Shown: positions 1 to 7,900, numbered from the stretch's first letter. The stretch is DNA of 38,084 nt from Acidimicrobiaceae bacterium (GCA_003132205.1 PKWY01000033.1:169111-207194), one strand, 5' to 3'. Translations and numbers: made by a program. The notes: generated from the sequence alone by a model not told the origin.

Positions 1-716
1 CTGTGGGCGTCGGGCAGCCAGCTGTGCATCGGGACGAGCCCCACTTTCGTGCCGTACCCGAGAACCAGAAGCGCGAAGGCGAGGCGCATCACGCTGGGAT
101 TGAGGTGATGGGCGATGGCCATGACCGACGTCCAGTCGAGCGACGCGCTCTGATGAAGACCACCGACGTGAAGTTCGGCGAAATAGACCAGCACGGTGCC
201 GAGGAACGCGAGGGCGATGCCGATCGAGCAGAGGATCACGTACTTCCAGGACGCCTCGTACGCCCCGTCGGTCCGGCGATGGCTGACGAGGAAGGTGGTG
301 GCGATCGTGGTCGCTTCGATCGACACCCACAGCACCCCGAGGTTCGCCGTGAGCACCGCCATCAGCATGCAGGTGATGAAGACCTGCATCAGAACCACGT
401 AGCGACGCGCGAAACGCACGGTCGTGACGCCGGACTCGATCTCCTGGCGCATCGTGCGCGGCGTGAAGAGCGTCGCGAGCAGCGAGACGGTCCCGATCAC
501 CACGACCATGAACGAGCTCAGCGCGTCCGCGCGCAGCGCTCCGTGAAGCGCCATGAGCGGAGGGTGCGACGTCGTCCGCACACTGAGCGCGATGCCGAGA
601 CCCAGGATCGCCCCGCTCGATACGGCCGTGGTCCAGCCCACCCAGGGTCGCCACGCGAAGGAGGCCGCTAGCACGGTCGTGAGCAACGGGATGAGGAGTG
701 CGAGAATGCAGAGCAT
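1..716 (-). CDS. HyfF/HycQ-like proton-pumping membrane subunit, 3' end cut by window edge
   Basis: Reading the minus strand from ATG at 716 gives 238 codons without a stop to the window edge. The product is strongly hydrophobic with many membrane helices. Near the visible end it carries the antiporter-family signature GYGTKVGLVPMHSWLPDAH, in which the conserved helix lysine precedes the loop HSWLPDAH, as in HyfF, NuoM and NuoN type subunits. Its ATG overlaps the stop of the HyfE-like gene (ATGA), so it is translationally coupled and is the last visible gene of the operon. By order it corresponds to M. tuberculosis Rv0086 (hycQ). The family conducts protons across the membrane in group 4 hydrogenase-like complexes. 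The catalytic large subunit should lie beyond the left edge and cannot be judged. Confidence 0.85.
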   Translation of the reverse strand, partial: MLCILALLIPLLTTVLAASFAWRPWVGWTTAVSSGAILGLGIALSVRTTSHPPLMALHGALRADALSSFMVVVIGTVSLLATLFTPRTMRQEIESGVTTVRFARRYVVLMQVFITCMLMAVLTANLGVLWVSIEATTIATTFLVSHRRTDGAYEASWKYVILCSIGIALAFLGTVLVYFAELHVGGLHQSASLDWTSVMAIAHHLNPSVMRLAFALLVLGYGTKVGLVPMHSWLPDAH

Positions 717-1372
717 CAGTCGTGGAGCGCTTTCATTTCGGCCAGCTCATTGGTCCGTAAGTGCCGCCCCATGTTGACGACCAGGAACTGCAGCACCACC
801 ACTACGAGCAGCACGTCGAGTGACGAACCGAGCTCCACGATGAGCGGTACCCCTGACGTCAAGAGGAAGGTGACAAGGGCGATGCCGTTGTCGACGAGGA
901 TCAGCCCGACGATCTTCGAGACCGCACGTCGGCGGGTGACGAGCATGAAGTAGCCGACGAGCACGGTCGCGATGCCGATGGGCGTCAAGTGAGTCGCGAC
1001 CGTCGGCGCGAACGAGGTTACCCGCGAGCTGACGACGTAGGAAAGGACGATGAGGACCGCGGCGAACACCAGGGACGCCGGCACGTTGACGAGCGGCGCC
1101 GATTCGCGCGAATTCGGATCGAGCTGCGAGACCCGCCGCAGGAGGCCGGGCACCACAAAGCCCTTCACCACGAGTACCAGGAGTCCCGTCGCCAGCAGCG
1201 CCTTGTCATGCTCGTGCGTCGCGAGGACCACCGCGACGCCAGCGAGGGCGATGCCCTGGAGGCTCAGCATGGTGACGATCGAGCGCACCTGGCGGCGCCA
1301 AAGCGTCATGATCGCCGAGACGAGCACGGCCCCCGACGCCAGTTCCAAGGCCCCGACGTAGGTGGTGCTCAC
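716..1372 (-). CDS. HyfE/HycP-like small membrane subunit
   Basis: Encodes 218 aa, close to the usual size of hydrogenase-4 component E (about 216 aa). The protein is almost entirely hydrophobic helices, with a basic loop around MLVTRRRAVSKIVG and the helix IGLILVDNGIALVTF. The frame stays open further upstream, but the start chosen is GTG at 1372, which overlaps the stop of the preceding gene as GTGA and gives the normal family length; the upstream extension is Arg/His-rich shadow of the neighbour. It sits between the NuoH-like and HyfF-like genes, as Rv0085 (hycP) does in M. tuberculosis. HyfE-type subunits resemble a NuoK fused to extra helices and act in the membrane arm. No catalytic role can be read from sequence. 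Confidence 0.8.
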   Translation of the reverse strand: MSTTYVGALELASGAVLVSAIMTLWRRQVRSIVTMLSLQGIALAGVAVVLATHEHDKALLATGLLVLVVKGFVVPGLLRRVSQLDPNSRESAPLVNVPASLVFAAVLIVLSYVVSSRVTSFAPTVATHLTPIGIATVLVGYFMLVTRRRAVSKIVGLILVDNGIALVTFLLTSGVPLIVELGSSLDVLLVVVVLQFLVVNMGRHLRTNELAEMKALHD

Positions 1373-2334
1373 CTCGTCACCAGCCCGGTGATGACGGCGA
1401 GCACCGACAGCACGAAACCTCCGGCGAGGAGTTCGGGGAGCCGGAACAAGCGCAGCTTGGCGCTGCGAACCTCGATGAGCGACACGCCGAAGGCCACCAA
1501 CGCCGTCTTCGCCACCAGTACCGTGATACCGAGAAGCAGCCCAAGGATCGATCCGCTGGTGGCGATGCCCCACGGGAAGAAGAGATTGGCGATCAGAGAG
1601 AACAGCAAACCGAGACGCATCGAGGCGCCGAGGGTCACGAGCGCCAACTCCGGTCCGGCGTATTCCAGGATCATCGCCTCGTGGATCATGGTCAGCTCTA
1701 GGTGGGTGGAAGGATTGTCGACCGGCAGCCGCCCGGTTTCGGCGATGACCACGATCACGAGCGCCACCAACGCCAACAGCCGCGAAGGACCCGAGACCCA
1801 GTTGGGGTGAGTCAACGTGGTCGAGATCATGGACGGCAGATTCGAGGTTCCCGACTGGATGGAGAGCGCAACCACCGCCACCAACAGCGCTGGTTCGGCG
1901 AGGGCCCCGATGGTCATGGCCCGGCTCGCTCCCATGCCGCCAAAGGCCGTGCCCGCGTCGAGGCCCGCGAGCGCGGCGGCGACTGACCCCGTCAGCAGCA
2001 GATAGACGATCACCAGGATGTCGGCGCTCGAGCCGAGCAACGGATGGGTGGTCACCAGGGGCGATATGGCGACGGCGACGGATGTGGCGGCGAGAATCAC
2101 CATCGGCGCGAAGGGCAAGACCACGCTGGCGTGGCGCGCGTGGAGTCGTTCCTTGGAGAGCAGCTTTCGAAGGTCCCGCAGGGGTTGGTTTATCGGCGCC
2201 CCGACGCGACCCTCGGCGCGGGCCTTGACCTTGGCCATGAAGCCAATGAGCATCGGCCCGAGCAGGACCACGAGCACGATTTGCACAAGGGTCGCGACAG
2301 TCGAGTATGCGACTGAAGGCACCATGGCGATCAC
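1369..2334 (-). CDS. HyfC/HycD-like (NuoH-type) membrane anchor subunit
   Basis: 321 aa with about eight hydrophobic helices. Family hallmarks are the N-terminal motif GAPINQPLRDLRKLLSKE, which is the NuoH/HycD quinone-loop consensus, and the acidic loop AETGRLPVDNPSTHLELTMI followed by HEAMILEYAGPELA. NuoH/HycD subunits connect the hydrophilic iron-sulfur arm to the proton-pumping membrane arm. Start: GTG 2334 overlaps the upstream stop (GTGA); an in-frame ATG at 2325 is an alternative only three codons later. The order ArsR, NuoB-like, HyfB-like, this gene, HyfE-like, HyfF-like is that of M. tuberculosis Rv0081-Rv0086, where this gene is hycD (Rv0084). The family is secure; whether the complex makes hydrogen cannot be told. 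Confidence 0.88.
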   Translation of the reverse strand: MIAMVPSVAYSTVATLVQIVLVVLLGPMLIGFMAKVKARAEGRVGAPINQPLRDLRKLLSKERLHARHASVVLPFAPMVILAATSVAVAISPLVTTHPLLGSSADILVIVYLLLTGSVAAALAGLDAGTAFGGMGASRAMTIGALAEPALLVAVVALSIQSGTSNLPSMISTTLTHPNWVSGPSRLLALVALVIVVIAETGRLPVDNPSTHLELTMIHEAMILEYAGPELALVTLGASMRLGLLFSLIANLFFPWGIATSGSILGLLLGITVLVAKTALVAFGVSLIEVRSAKLRLFRLPELLAGGFVLSVLAVITGLVTR

Positions 2335-4328
2335 GCGAGCACCACCAGTATCAAGAGCAGCGCCACGAACCCGAAGGCGAGGTAGCGGTGGATGCTGCCA
2401 TTCTGGATTCGCCTCGCTGATTTGCCGACTCGAAGGGCCGCGTCGATCACGGGGCGGTAACCGTGCTGCTCCAATGCGTCACTCACCCGGTTCTGGTACA
2501 CGAGCGACTGCTCGTAGTACTGCGATTCTGCGACGTGGGTGACTTCAACGTCGGACTGGGGGCGCAACACGTCGGCGAAGACCCTTTGGAGGGGCTCGGC
2601 GAATGAAGTCGCGGTGTACTGCATGCGGGGCGTCTGCACGTCGCGTCCGCAACCCCACGCATCGACGCGGCGCGCGCTGCGCTGCGCGAGCCGTCGGTTG
2701 ACGGCCCAGACGATCAAGAGCACCAGCACCAGTCCGGCGAGCAGCACGGCCGGTTCGATGGTGCCGCGGAACTGGGTCAGGACCAAGCTGGTCCCTCGCT
2801 CGACGGGCGATGGGGTCGCCGTCGCAAGTCCCGTCGTGGCCGCTCGATTGATGAGCGGGAGCAGGAGACCCGGCACGACGCCGATCACGATGCTCGGGAT
2901 CACGAGCAGCGCCATGGCGATCTTCATCGACGGCGCGACGTCGACGGCGTTCGCCGCGCCGGGCGAACGAGCCTGGCCCAGGAAGCCGATGCCGAAGGCC
3001 TTGACAAAGGCCACCGCGGTGAGCCCGCCGGTGAGGGCGAGCGCCACCACGCCCACGAGCATGATGATGAGGGTGGGCGTGCTGCGATCAGTGAAACCGT
3101 GCAGCAGCCCCTGCAGCAGGAGCCATTCGCTGGAGAATCCGCTCAGGGTCGGCACGGCCATGATCGAACACGCCGACAGCGCGAACAGCGCCGCCGTGAA
3201 GGGCATCCGATGGATCAGGCCGCCCAGTTGATCGAGGTCTCGGGTCCCGGTCGAGCGCTCAATCGATCCGGCACCGAGGAACAGAGCACCCTTGAAGCCG
3301 GCGTGGGCGACGACCAGCAGCAGCGCCGCCATCATCGCGAGCTGGGCGACGCCCGGGTGCCCGGTGTCGTACAGCGCGCCGGCGGCGCCGACACCTACTA
3401 ATACGAGGCCCAGGATGTCGATCGTGGAGTACGCGAGCAGCCGTTTGATGTCGGTGCTCGTTGTGGCGTGGAGCGCTCCGTAGAGGGCCGAGACGGCTCC
3501 AAAGGCCGCGACCGTGACCCACCACCAGACGGTCCCGCCGTGCAGCAGGTCGCCGCCGACCCTGATGATGCCGTAGACACCCATCGCCACCATCGAACTG
3601 GACATCAAGGCCGAAACGGGGCTCGGGGCCTCGGGATGGGCCTTCGGCAACCACACGTGCAACGGCACCGCGCCCGCCTTCGACGCGAACCCCAGGAGGG
3701 CTAGGAAGAATGCGAATGACCGCACCGTCGACGAGAGCGCCGTCGAGTGCAGTCTGATGTCGGCGAACGTCTGGCCGCCACCGTGAACCGTCAGGAGCAA
3801 CAGCCCGAAGAGAATCGACGCCGCCCCAAGCTGGGTCATGACGCCGTACCAGAGCGCGGCGCTTCGCGCTTCGCGGCTGTGGCGTTGGTCGGTCAGGATG
3901 AGCAGCATCGAACTGAGCGCCATCAACTCCCAGCAGAACATCAGACTGACGATGCTCGAGGCCACGGGGACGGCGAGCAGCGTGAGGATAAAGACCATGA
4001 GGAGCGCCATGGCGGTTCGTGATTGCAACTCGCCTCGCGCGTAGCCAATGCAGTAGATGCACGCCGCGAAGCCCACGAACGAGGTCGCGACGATGAACAG
4101 CGCGCCCAGCGGATCGATCGACAGCGAAAGTCCGATCATCGGCAGCAACCGGGTGGTATGAAACGATTCAACGCCGCCAGTGACGAGCACCCGCATGGCT
4201 GCGGCGAACGCGATCGCGCAACCAATCGCGCCCAGGCCCGCCGACACTGGCACCCGGCGCGAGCGGGGCAGGGCGCTCGCCGCTGCCGCCAGGACGCAAC
4301 AGCCAAGACCGAGCAGGAGCAAGGCCAT
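2331..4328 (-). CDS. HyfB/HycC-like proton-translocating antiporter-type subunit
   Basis: 665 aa from ATG 4328, only 2 nt after the stop of the NuoB-like gene. It belongs to the NuoL/M/N and Mrp antiporter superfamily. Visible hallmarks are the helix-5 glutamate (about E134 in MFCWELMALSS), the helix-7 lysine (about K217 in GFASKAGAVPLHVWLP) and the loop LPKAHPEAPSPVSALMS. About 14 or more hydrophobic segments span the protein and an amphipathic tail follows helix 14, as in HyfB. The open frame continues upstream to 4904, but that part is a basic, low-complexity shadow of the neighbouring gene. In complexes of this type the subunit pumps protons or sodium, powered by the Fe-S arm. It matches Rv0083 by position. 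Confidence 0.88.
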   Translation of the reverse strand: MALLLLGLGCCVLAAAASALPRSRRVPVSAGLGAIGCAIAFAAAMRVLVTGGVESFHTTRLLPMIGLSLSIDPLGALFIVATSFVGFAACIYCIGYARGELQSRTAMALLMVFILTLLAVPVASSIVSLMFCWELMALSSMLLILTDQRHSREARSAALWYGVMTQLGAASILFGLLLLTVHGGGQTFADIRLHSTALSSTVRSFAFFLALLGFASKAGAVPLHVWLPKAHPEAPSPVSALMSSSMVAMGVYGIIRVGGDLLHGGTVWWWVTVAAFGAVSALYGALHATTSTDIKRLLAYSTIDILGLVLVGVGAAGALYDTGHPGVAQLAMMAALLLVVAHAGFKGALFLGAGSIERSTGTRDLDQLGGLIHRMPFTAALFALSACSIMAVPTLSGFSSEWLLLQGLLHGFTDRSTPTLIIMLVGVVALALTGGLTAVAFVKAFGIGFLGQARSPGAANAVDVAPSMKIAMALLVIPSIVIGVVPGLLLPLINRAATTGLATATPSPVERGTSLVLTQFRGTIEPAVLLAGLVLVLLIVWAVNRRLAQRSARRVDAWGCGRDVQTPRMQYTATSFAEPLQRVFADVLRPQSDVEVTHVAESQYYEQSLVYQNRVSDALEQHGYRPVIDAALRVGKSARRIQNGSIHRYLAFGFVALLLILVVLA

Positions 4329-4330
4329 CG

Positions 4331-4828
4331 CTATCGTCCGGTCAGGCTTCGAAGCGCCTGCACGATCGCGGTGGGGTGCGGAGGACAGCCAGGGATTCGT
4401 ACGTCCGGCGTGACTACTTCGTCGAGGGTCGATGCAACTCCGGAGGCGCCGTTGAAGATCCCGCCGTTGACGGCGCAGTCGCCGCACGCGACAATCACGC
4501 TCGGCCGGGGCAACGCCGCCAGTGTTTGGCGGAGCGGACCCGCCATGTTGCGCGTGACGATGCCGGTGACCAAAAGTCCGTCGGCATGACGAGGCGAGGC
4601 GACTAGTCGTGCCCCGAACTGGGACGCGTCGTAGTTGGGACCAAGCGCGGAAGTGATCTCGACCTCGCACCCGTTGCACGAGCCAACGTCGACGTGGCGC
4701 AGTTGCAGTGATCCACGGAGACGAACGCCTTCGATGGTTACGGGCCGGGCATCCGGTTGATCCGTGATTGGCTTGCTGATCAGCGCTCGGAACGGAGAAT
4801 TGGTGAGCGGGCGTCGGGCGTGCTTCAT
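4331..4828 (-). CDS. NuoB/HyfI/HycG-like [4Fe-4S] small subunit
   Basis: 165 aa, soluble. It has the conserved Cys pattern for one [4Fe-4S] cluster: CNGCE at residues 51-55, CGDC around 115-118 and PGCPP around 147-150. This is the N2-type cluster of complex I and the proximal cluster of group 4 hydrogenases. The subunit passes electrons between the catalytic large subunit (outside the window) and the membrane arm. ATG 4828 overlaps the ArsR stop (ATGA). Position and size match Rv0082 of M. tuberculosis. Without the large subunit, a true Ni-Fe hydrogenase, a formate-hydrogenlyase-like complex and a nickel-free energy-converting relative cannot be told apart. Confidence 0.88.
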   Translation of the reverse strand: MKHARRPLTNSPFRALISKPITDQPDARPVTIEGVRLRGSLQLRHVDVGSCNGCEVEITSALGPNYDASQFGARLVASPRHADGLLVTGIVTRNMAGPLRQTLAALPRPSVIVACGDCAVNGGIFNGASGVASTLDEVVTPDVRIPGCPPHPTAIVQALRSLTGR

Positions 4829-5169
4829 TTCGGAGTTTCGAGATGCTCAAGGGTCTGGCGGGCACGGCCGAGCGTTGAAGCCAGAACGGCCCGGGCGGCG
4901 TCAAGGAACTCAGATACCGATGGGTCGGTGATCTGGTAGGTCACGCCGTTGCCTCGGCGACTGGACACCACGAGGCCGGTCTGCTTCAAGACTTTGAGAT
5001 GCTGGGACAGTGATGAGGGTTCGATCCCGACTACCGCGACCAAGACGCTGACCGGCTTCTCGCCCGAGACGAGCAGTTCAAGAATTCGTATTCGGGCCGG
5101 ATGTCCCAAGGATCGAAAGAGTTCGGCCTTGGCCACGTAGAGCGGCTGGTCAAATTGAATCTCATCCAC
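4825..5169 (-). CDS. ArsR-family transcriptional regulator heading the hyc-like operon (Rv0081-like)
   Basis: 114 aa winged-helix repressor. It shows the ArsR core: FRSLGHPARIRILELL (helix 1-2 region), then the recognition helix in EPSSLSQHLKVLKQTGLV and the wing in SSRRGNGVTYQI. No cysteine pair typical of As/Cd sensors is present, so the signal may not be a thiophilic metal. GTG 5169 is preferred over TTG 5172 because a -10 box (TAGTAT, 5176-5181) ends exactly six bases before it, the leaderless arrangement, and because 114 aa is the Rv0081 length. Rv0081 is a hypoxia-linked regulator that binds its own promoter. Here a 13-bp inverted repeat lies over the -35 box, suggesting autoregulation of the whole operon. 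Confidence 0.85.
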   Translation of the reverse strand: MDEIQFDQPLYVAKAELFRSLGHPARIRILELLVSGEKPVSVLVAVVGIEPSSLSQHLKVLKQTGLVVSSRRGNGVTYQITDPSVSEFLDAARAVLASTLGRARQTLEHLETPK

Positions 5170-5175
5170 CAAGGA

Positions 5176-5216
5176 ATACTATCCATGACTTTAGCAATTC
5201 TGCAATTACTAAAGTC
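5176..5216 (-). promoter_or_regulatory. Promoter with inverted-repeat operator for the ArsR-hyc operon
   Basis: On the minus strand, -35 TTGCAG (5200-5205), an 18-base spacer and -10 TAGTAT (5176-5181) precede GTG 5169 by six bases. An inverted repeat covers 5187-5216: arms GACTTTAGCAATT and AATTACTAAAGTC, 13 bp each with one mismatch, separated by CTGC. The repeat is centred on the -35 hexamer, so a bound dimer would block RNA polymerase. That the ArsR protein binds it is inferred. Confidence 0.7.
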
Positions 5217-5590
5217 CTTTCTCACAGCCCGAGACGTAGTGATTCCCGTTCGAACTCTGGGGCCGTCGAGATCGGAACGGACGAGTCAAGCACGAATTGA
5301 CCTCCTTCTTGCCAACCGCCAAAGCGGCGCGTCCGAGCGAGTCGCACGGCATCGAGTGAGCACCTCGCGAAGTGGAAGCCGGGACCTGACGGACACAGCC
5401 CTCATCCTCTGTCCACCGCCGTCGCGACTTGAACGCCCCGCGGCTGGTCGGATTGGTCCCCGAGAGATGCTTCCACTCAGGTTCTCCGGAATTGACTCCT
5501 GAGGGACGCCGGAAGACCAATGGCCAGACCTCGCCTCTCCACGTCGCGAAGAAGCGGCCGCTGAACTCTTTTCATTACGCATGGCCGGAC
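5217..5590. other. Intergenic stretch with no supported gene
   Basis: Between the divergent ArsR operon and the aldehyde dehydrogenase promoter. Short open frames exist on both strands but their translations are Arg/Ser-rich with no recognisable domain, and no Shine-Dalgarno or good -10 supports them. No strong hairpin was seen. Confidence 0.5.
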
Positions 5591-5626
5591 CTGACAGCCG
5601 CATGGTCCACGAGACATAATGAAGTC
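5591..5626 (+). promoter_or_regulatory. Promoter of the aldehyde dehydrogenase gene, leaderless type
   Basis: CTGACA (5591-5596), an 18-base spacer and CATAAT (5615-5620) form a good vegetative promoter. The -10 box ends six bases before ATG 5627, so the start of transcription should fall on or next to the A of ATG. There is no Shine-Dalgarno, which agrees with a leaderless mRNA. Confidence 0.65.
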
Positions 5627-6991
5627 ATGTCATTTACCGCCATTAATCCCGCCACAGAAGAAGTGATTGCCGAGTACCCCAATCACACCCACGAAGAAAT
5701 CGAGGCAGCACTCCAAGCGTCAGTCATCGCCTTCAAAGACTGGCGGGCGACCTCCTTCAAGGAGCGTGCGGAACTGATGGTGCGCGCCGCTGAGATCTTG
5801 GACGCTGAGGTCGACGCGGTCGGCAAGTTGCTGACCTCGGAGATGGGAAAGACCTACACCTCGGCGAAGGCCGAAGTGCTCAAGTGCGCCGGGACCATGC
5901 GCTACTTCGCGGAGCACGCCGAGGCGCTGCTCAGCGAAGAGGAGATCCCCTCGACCGCATCGCGCAGCGGCATCCGTTACCAGCCACTCGGGACCGTCCT
6001 CGCCGTCATGCCGTGGAACTACGCGCTGTGGCAGGCGATTCGCTTCATCGCTCCGGGTCTCATGGCCGGCAACGTCGGCATCCTGAAGCACGCCCACAAT
6101 GTCCCGGGCTCGGCGAAGTTCCTCGAGGAGCTGTTCCTTCGCGCGGGCTTCCCCGTTGGCGTGTTCGCCAATCTCTTCCTCAGCCACGACGAGCTGTCCG
6201 CGATGATCGCCGACGACCGCATCGCCGCCGTCACGCTGACCGGATCCGAAGGCGCGGGCCAGAGGGTCGGCGGCCTCGCCGGCGCCAACCTGAAGAAATG
6301 CGTCCTGGAACTCGGCGGCTCTGACGCCTTCATCGTCGGAGCTTCGGCCGATCTGGAGCTCACCATTCCCAAAGCCGTCACCGCTCGGGTGCAGAACAAC
6401 GGGCAGAGCTGCATCGCCGCGAAGCGCTTCATCGTCGTAAAGGAACGCGCGGACGAGTTCATCGAGGGTTTCGTGAAGGCCATGAGTGAGGTCGTCGTGG
6501 GCGACCCAATGGATCCCACAACGGTGCTCGGCCCCCTCGTAAACGCGGAACAGCGCGACCTCATCGACGAGCAGGTCCAGGACTCGATCGCGAAGGGTGC
6601 CGTGCTGCACACCGGCGGCAAGAAGCTCGAAGGAAAGGGTTACTACTACCCCGCCACCGTGCTCACCAACGTCCCCCGGGAGTCGCGCGCCGGTTGCGAG
6701 GAGCTCTTCGGTCCGGTCGCCGTGGTCGAGGTCGTCGACAACATCGACGAGGCGATCGAACTCGCCAATTCGACGCCGTGGGGCCTGGGCGGTTCCATCT
6801 GGGCAACGGACCCCGCCGAAATCGAGAAGGCCATCGCCGGCATCGAGTCGGGCATGGTCTTCGCGAACGCCATCGTCGCATCGACGCCGGAGCTTCCTTT
6901 TGGCGGAATCAAGAAGTCGGGATACGGACGCGAGCTTTCCGCGCTCGGCATTCGCGAGTTCGTGAACACCAAGACTTTCTTCATCGCCTAG
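5627..6991 (+). CDS. NAD(P)-dependent succinate-semialdehyde dehydrogenase-like aldehyde dehydrogenase
   Basis: 454 aa, the size of GabD1/Sad-type enzymes (about 455-460 aa), in the aldehyde dehydrogenase superfamily. Visible are the cofactor-site segment VMPWNYALWQAIRF (about 128-140), the TLTGSEGAG glycine motif (about 203-211), the general base in VLELGG (E228) and the catalytic cysteine in NNGQSC (C262). The C-terminal GGIKKSGYGREL is typical. GabD1-like enzymes oxidise succinate semialdehyde to succinate using mostly NADP, but other short aldehydes are possible. The frame is open upstream to 5429; ATG 5627 is chosen for its match to the family N-terminus (FTAINPATEE) and its promoter geometry. 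It appears monocistronic, ending before a strong hairpin. Confidence 0.85.
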   Translation: MSFTAINPATEEVIAEYPNHTHEEIEAALQASVIAFKDWRATSFKERAELMVRAAEILDAEVDAVGKLLTSEMGKTYTSAKAEVLKCAGTMRYFAEHAEALLSEEEIPSTASRSGIRYQPLGTVLAVMPWNYALWQAIRFIAPGLMAGNVGILKHAHNVPGSAKFLEELFLRAGFPVGVFANLFLSHDELSAMIADDRIAAVTLTGSEGAGQRVGGLAGANLKKCVLELGGSDAFIVGASADLELTIPKAVTARVQNNGQSCIAAKRFIVVKERADEFIEGFVKAMSEVVVGDPMDPTTVLGPLVNAEQRDLIDEQVQDSIAKGAVLHTGGKKLEGKGYYYPATVLTNVPRESRAGCEELFGPVAVVEVVDNIDEAIELANSTPWGLGGSIWATDPAEIEKAIAGIESGMVFANAIVASTPELPFGGIKKSGYGRELSALGIREFVNTKTFFIA

Positions 6992-7043
6992 TAGCGGCCC
7001 ATTCAGACCCCTGTCTTCGATAACCGGGCTGGACCGCTGAGAT

Positions 7044-7083
7044 TCGACACGACTGACCACTGTTGCCAAATCAGTCGTGTCGA
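7044..7083. terminator. Strong hairpin between convergent genes, probable bidirectional terminator
   Basis: TCGACACGACTGA (7044-7056) and TCAGTCGTGTCGA (7071-7083) are perfect 13-bp inverted arms around a 14-base loop. It lies between the 3' ends of the aldehyde dehydrogenase (+) and the Rpf-like gene (-). There is no T-run on either side, so it may terminate by a non-canonical route or protect 3' ends. Confidence 0.65.
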
Positions 7084-7134
7084 GAAGGCGCTACTGGCCG
7101 GGACGCGAGCAATGCGCGGCTGGGAAGGCCACTA

Positions 7135-7554
7135 CTACCAACCCGTACGAGAGCATCCGTATTGATCAGGGACCCAGCCGTTGGTGACCTTCATACCGAT
7201 GAGGATCTGCTGGTCCTCGGAGGCTTCGCCGGCGAACGGCGCGTAGCGCAACCCGCCGTACTGGTACCACGTGGCGTTGAGGAAGCCTATCCCCGAGTAC
7301 TTGCCGCCAGTCATGGACCAGTTGCCGCCGACCTCGCAGATCGCGACGCGCTGCCACTCGGCGCGCAATTGCGCGATCGTGACGTGCATGGCGGCCGCCG
7401 GGGCGGCGAGTGCGGACACGTGGGGAACTGGAACGGCAACGTGACGGTGCAGGACCGGCTTAGGTGACGTTCTCACCGTTTCGGCGCCCACCGGCGAGGG
7501 CAGGACTGCCGCCGTAATAGATGAAATCAGTAAAACGCACAGGATTCTCCGCAC
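7135..7554 (-). CDS. Secreted Rpf-like (resuscitation-promoting factor) transglycosylase-like protein
   Basis: 139 aa. Signal peptide: RR then a hydrophobic run to about residue 24 with cleavage after PVGA. A Pro/Ala/His-rich linker (about 25-60) leads to a C-terminal Rpf-type lysozyme fold (about 64-139). Key residues are the catalytic glutamate E74 in AICEVGGNW, the paired cysteines C73 and C134, and the substrate groove segment GIGFLNATWYQYGG. Rpf proteins cleave peptidoglycan glycan strands and can restart dormant actinobacterial cells. GTG 7554 is chosen because AAGGAGAG lies just upstream and the signal peptide starts there. No LysM, SH3 or DUF348 domain is attached, so it is a minimal Rpf. 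It has its own upstream region. Confidence 0.82.
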   Translation of the reverse strand: MRRILCVLLISSITAAVLPSPVGAETVRTSPKPVLHRHVAVPVPHVSALAAPAAAMHVTIAQLRAEWQRVAICEVGGNWSMTGGKYSGIGFLNATWYQYGGLRYAPFAGEASEDQQILIGMKVTNGWVPDQYGCSRTGW

Positions 7555-7683
7555 GGCTCTCTCCTTGATCCACGCGAGAGCACCGAAACGCCAAATTACG
7601 ACCGAGTCGTTGGCGAACGGCACAAACCTTGGCGAGCTAATGAAGTTCCCCACCAAGGGGCGTAGTCGGGTTGGTCACATGAT

Positions 7684-7697
7684 CCACAACGTTGTGG
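7684..7697. promoter_or_regulatory. 14-bp perfect palindrome, candidate operator of the Rpf-like gene
   Basis: CCACAACGTTGTGG is a perfect dyad 130 bp upstream of the GTG at 7554. Its length and symmetry suit a dimeric regulator, but no regulator is known and the assignment is inference. Confidence 0.35.
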
Positions 7698-7811
7698 GGT
7701 GACGACGAAGCAGGCGATGCTGCCAAGAGAAAGCCTAACTGGGCTTCTCACTTTGCGATGCGGGAAAGGGCCAAATTTCCAACACTAATTGCACTTGATC
7801 AGGTATTACGC

Positions 7812-7831
7812 TGCACGTCTCTTTTCGTGCA
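7812..7831. terminator. Small hairpin downstream of the site-2 protease gene
   Basis: TGCACG (7812-7817) and CGTGCA (7826-7831) form a 6-bp stem with an 8-base loop about 70 bases beyond the protease stop (minus strand). No T-run follows, so its role as a terminator is weakly supported. Confidence 0.3.
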
Positions 7832-7900
7832 AAACGCCTGTTAGGGACACACACGGACGGAATCCGGTGCAGGCAATAACCTACGAAAAGTATGGATAAC

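Larger units (their letters stand above)
7555..7900. other. Long 5' region of the Rpf-like gene with small palindromes
   Basis: No gene is supported here. It holds the perfect 14-bp palindrome CCACAACGTTGTGG (7684-7697), a CCCC/GGGG hairpin around 7648-7660, and TGCACG/CGTGCA arms (7812-7831). Upstream regions of actinobacterial rpf genes often carry a cyclic-di-AMP riboswitch, but I could not recognise its conserved blocks here. Confidence 0.45.

Noticed and set aside
5720..7069. A 449-codon minus-strand frame opposite the aldehyde dehydrogenase
   Set aside because: Shadow frame rich in Asp, Arg and His with no family resemblance; the sense gene has all catalytic residues.
7555..7800. Cyclic-di-AMP riboswitch upstream of the Rpf-like gene
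   Set aside because: Only a short ACCCGAC-like fragment was seen; the other conserved blocks and paired stems could not be found by eye.
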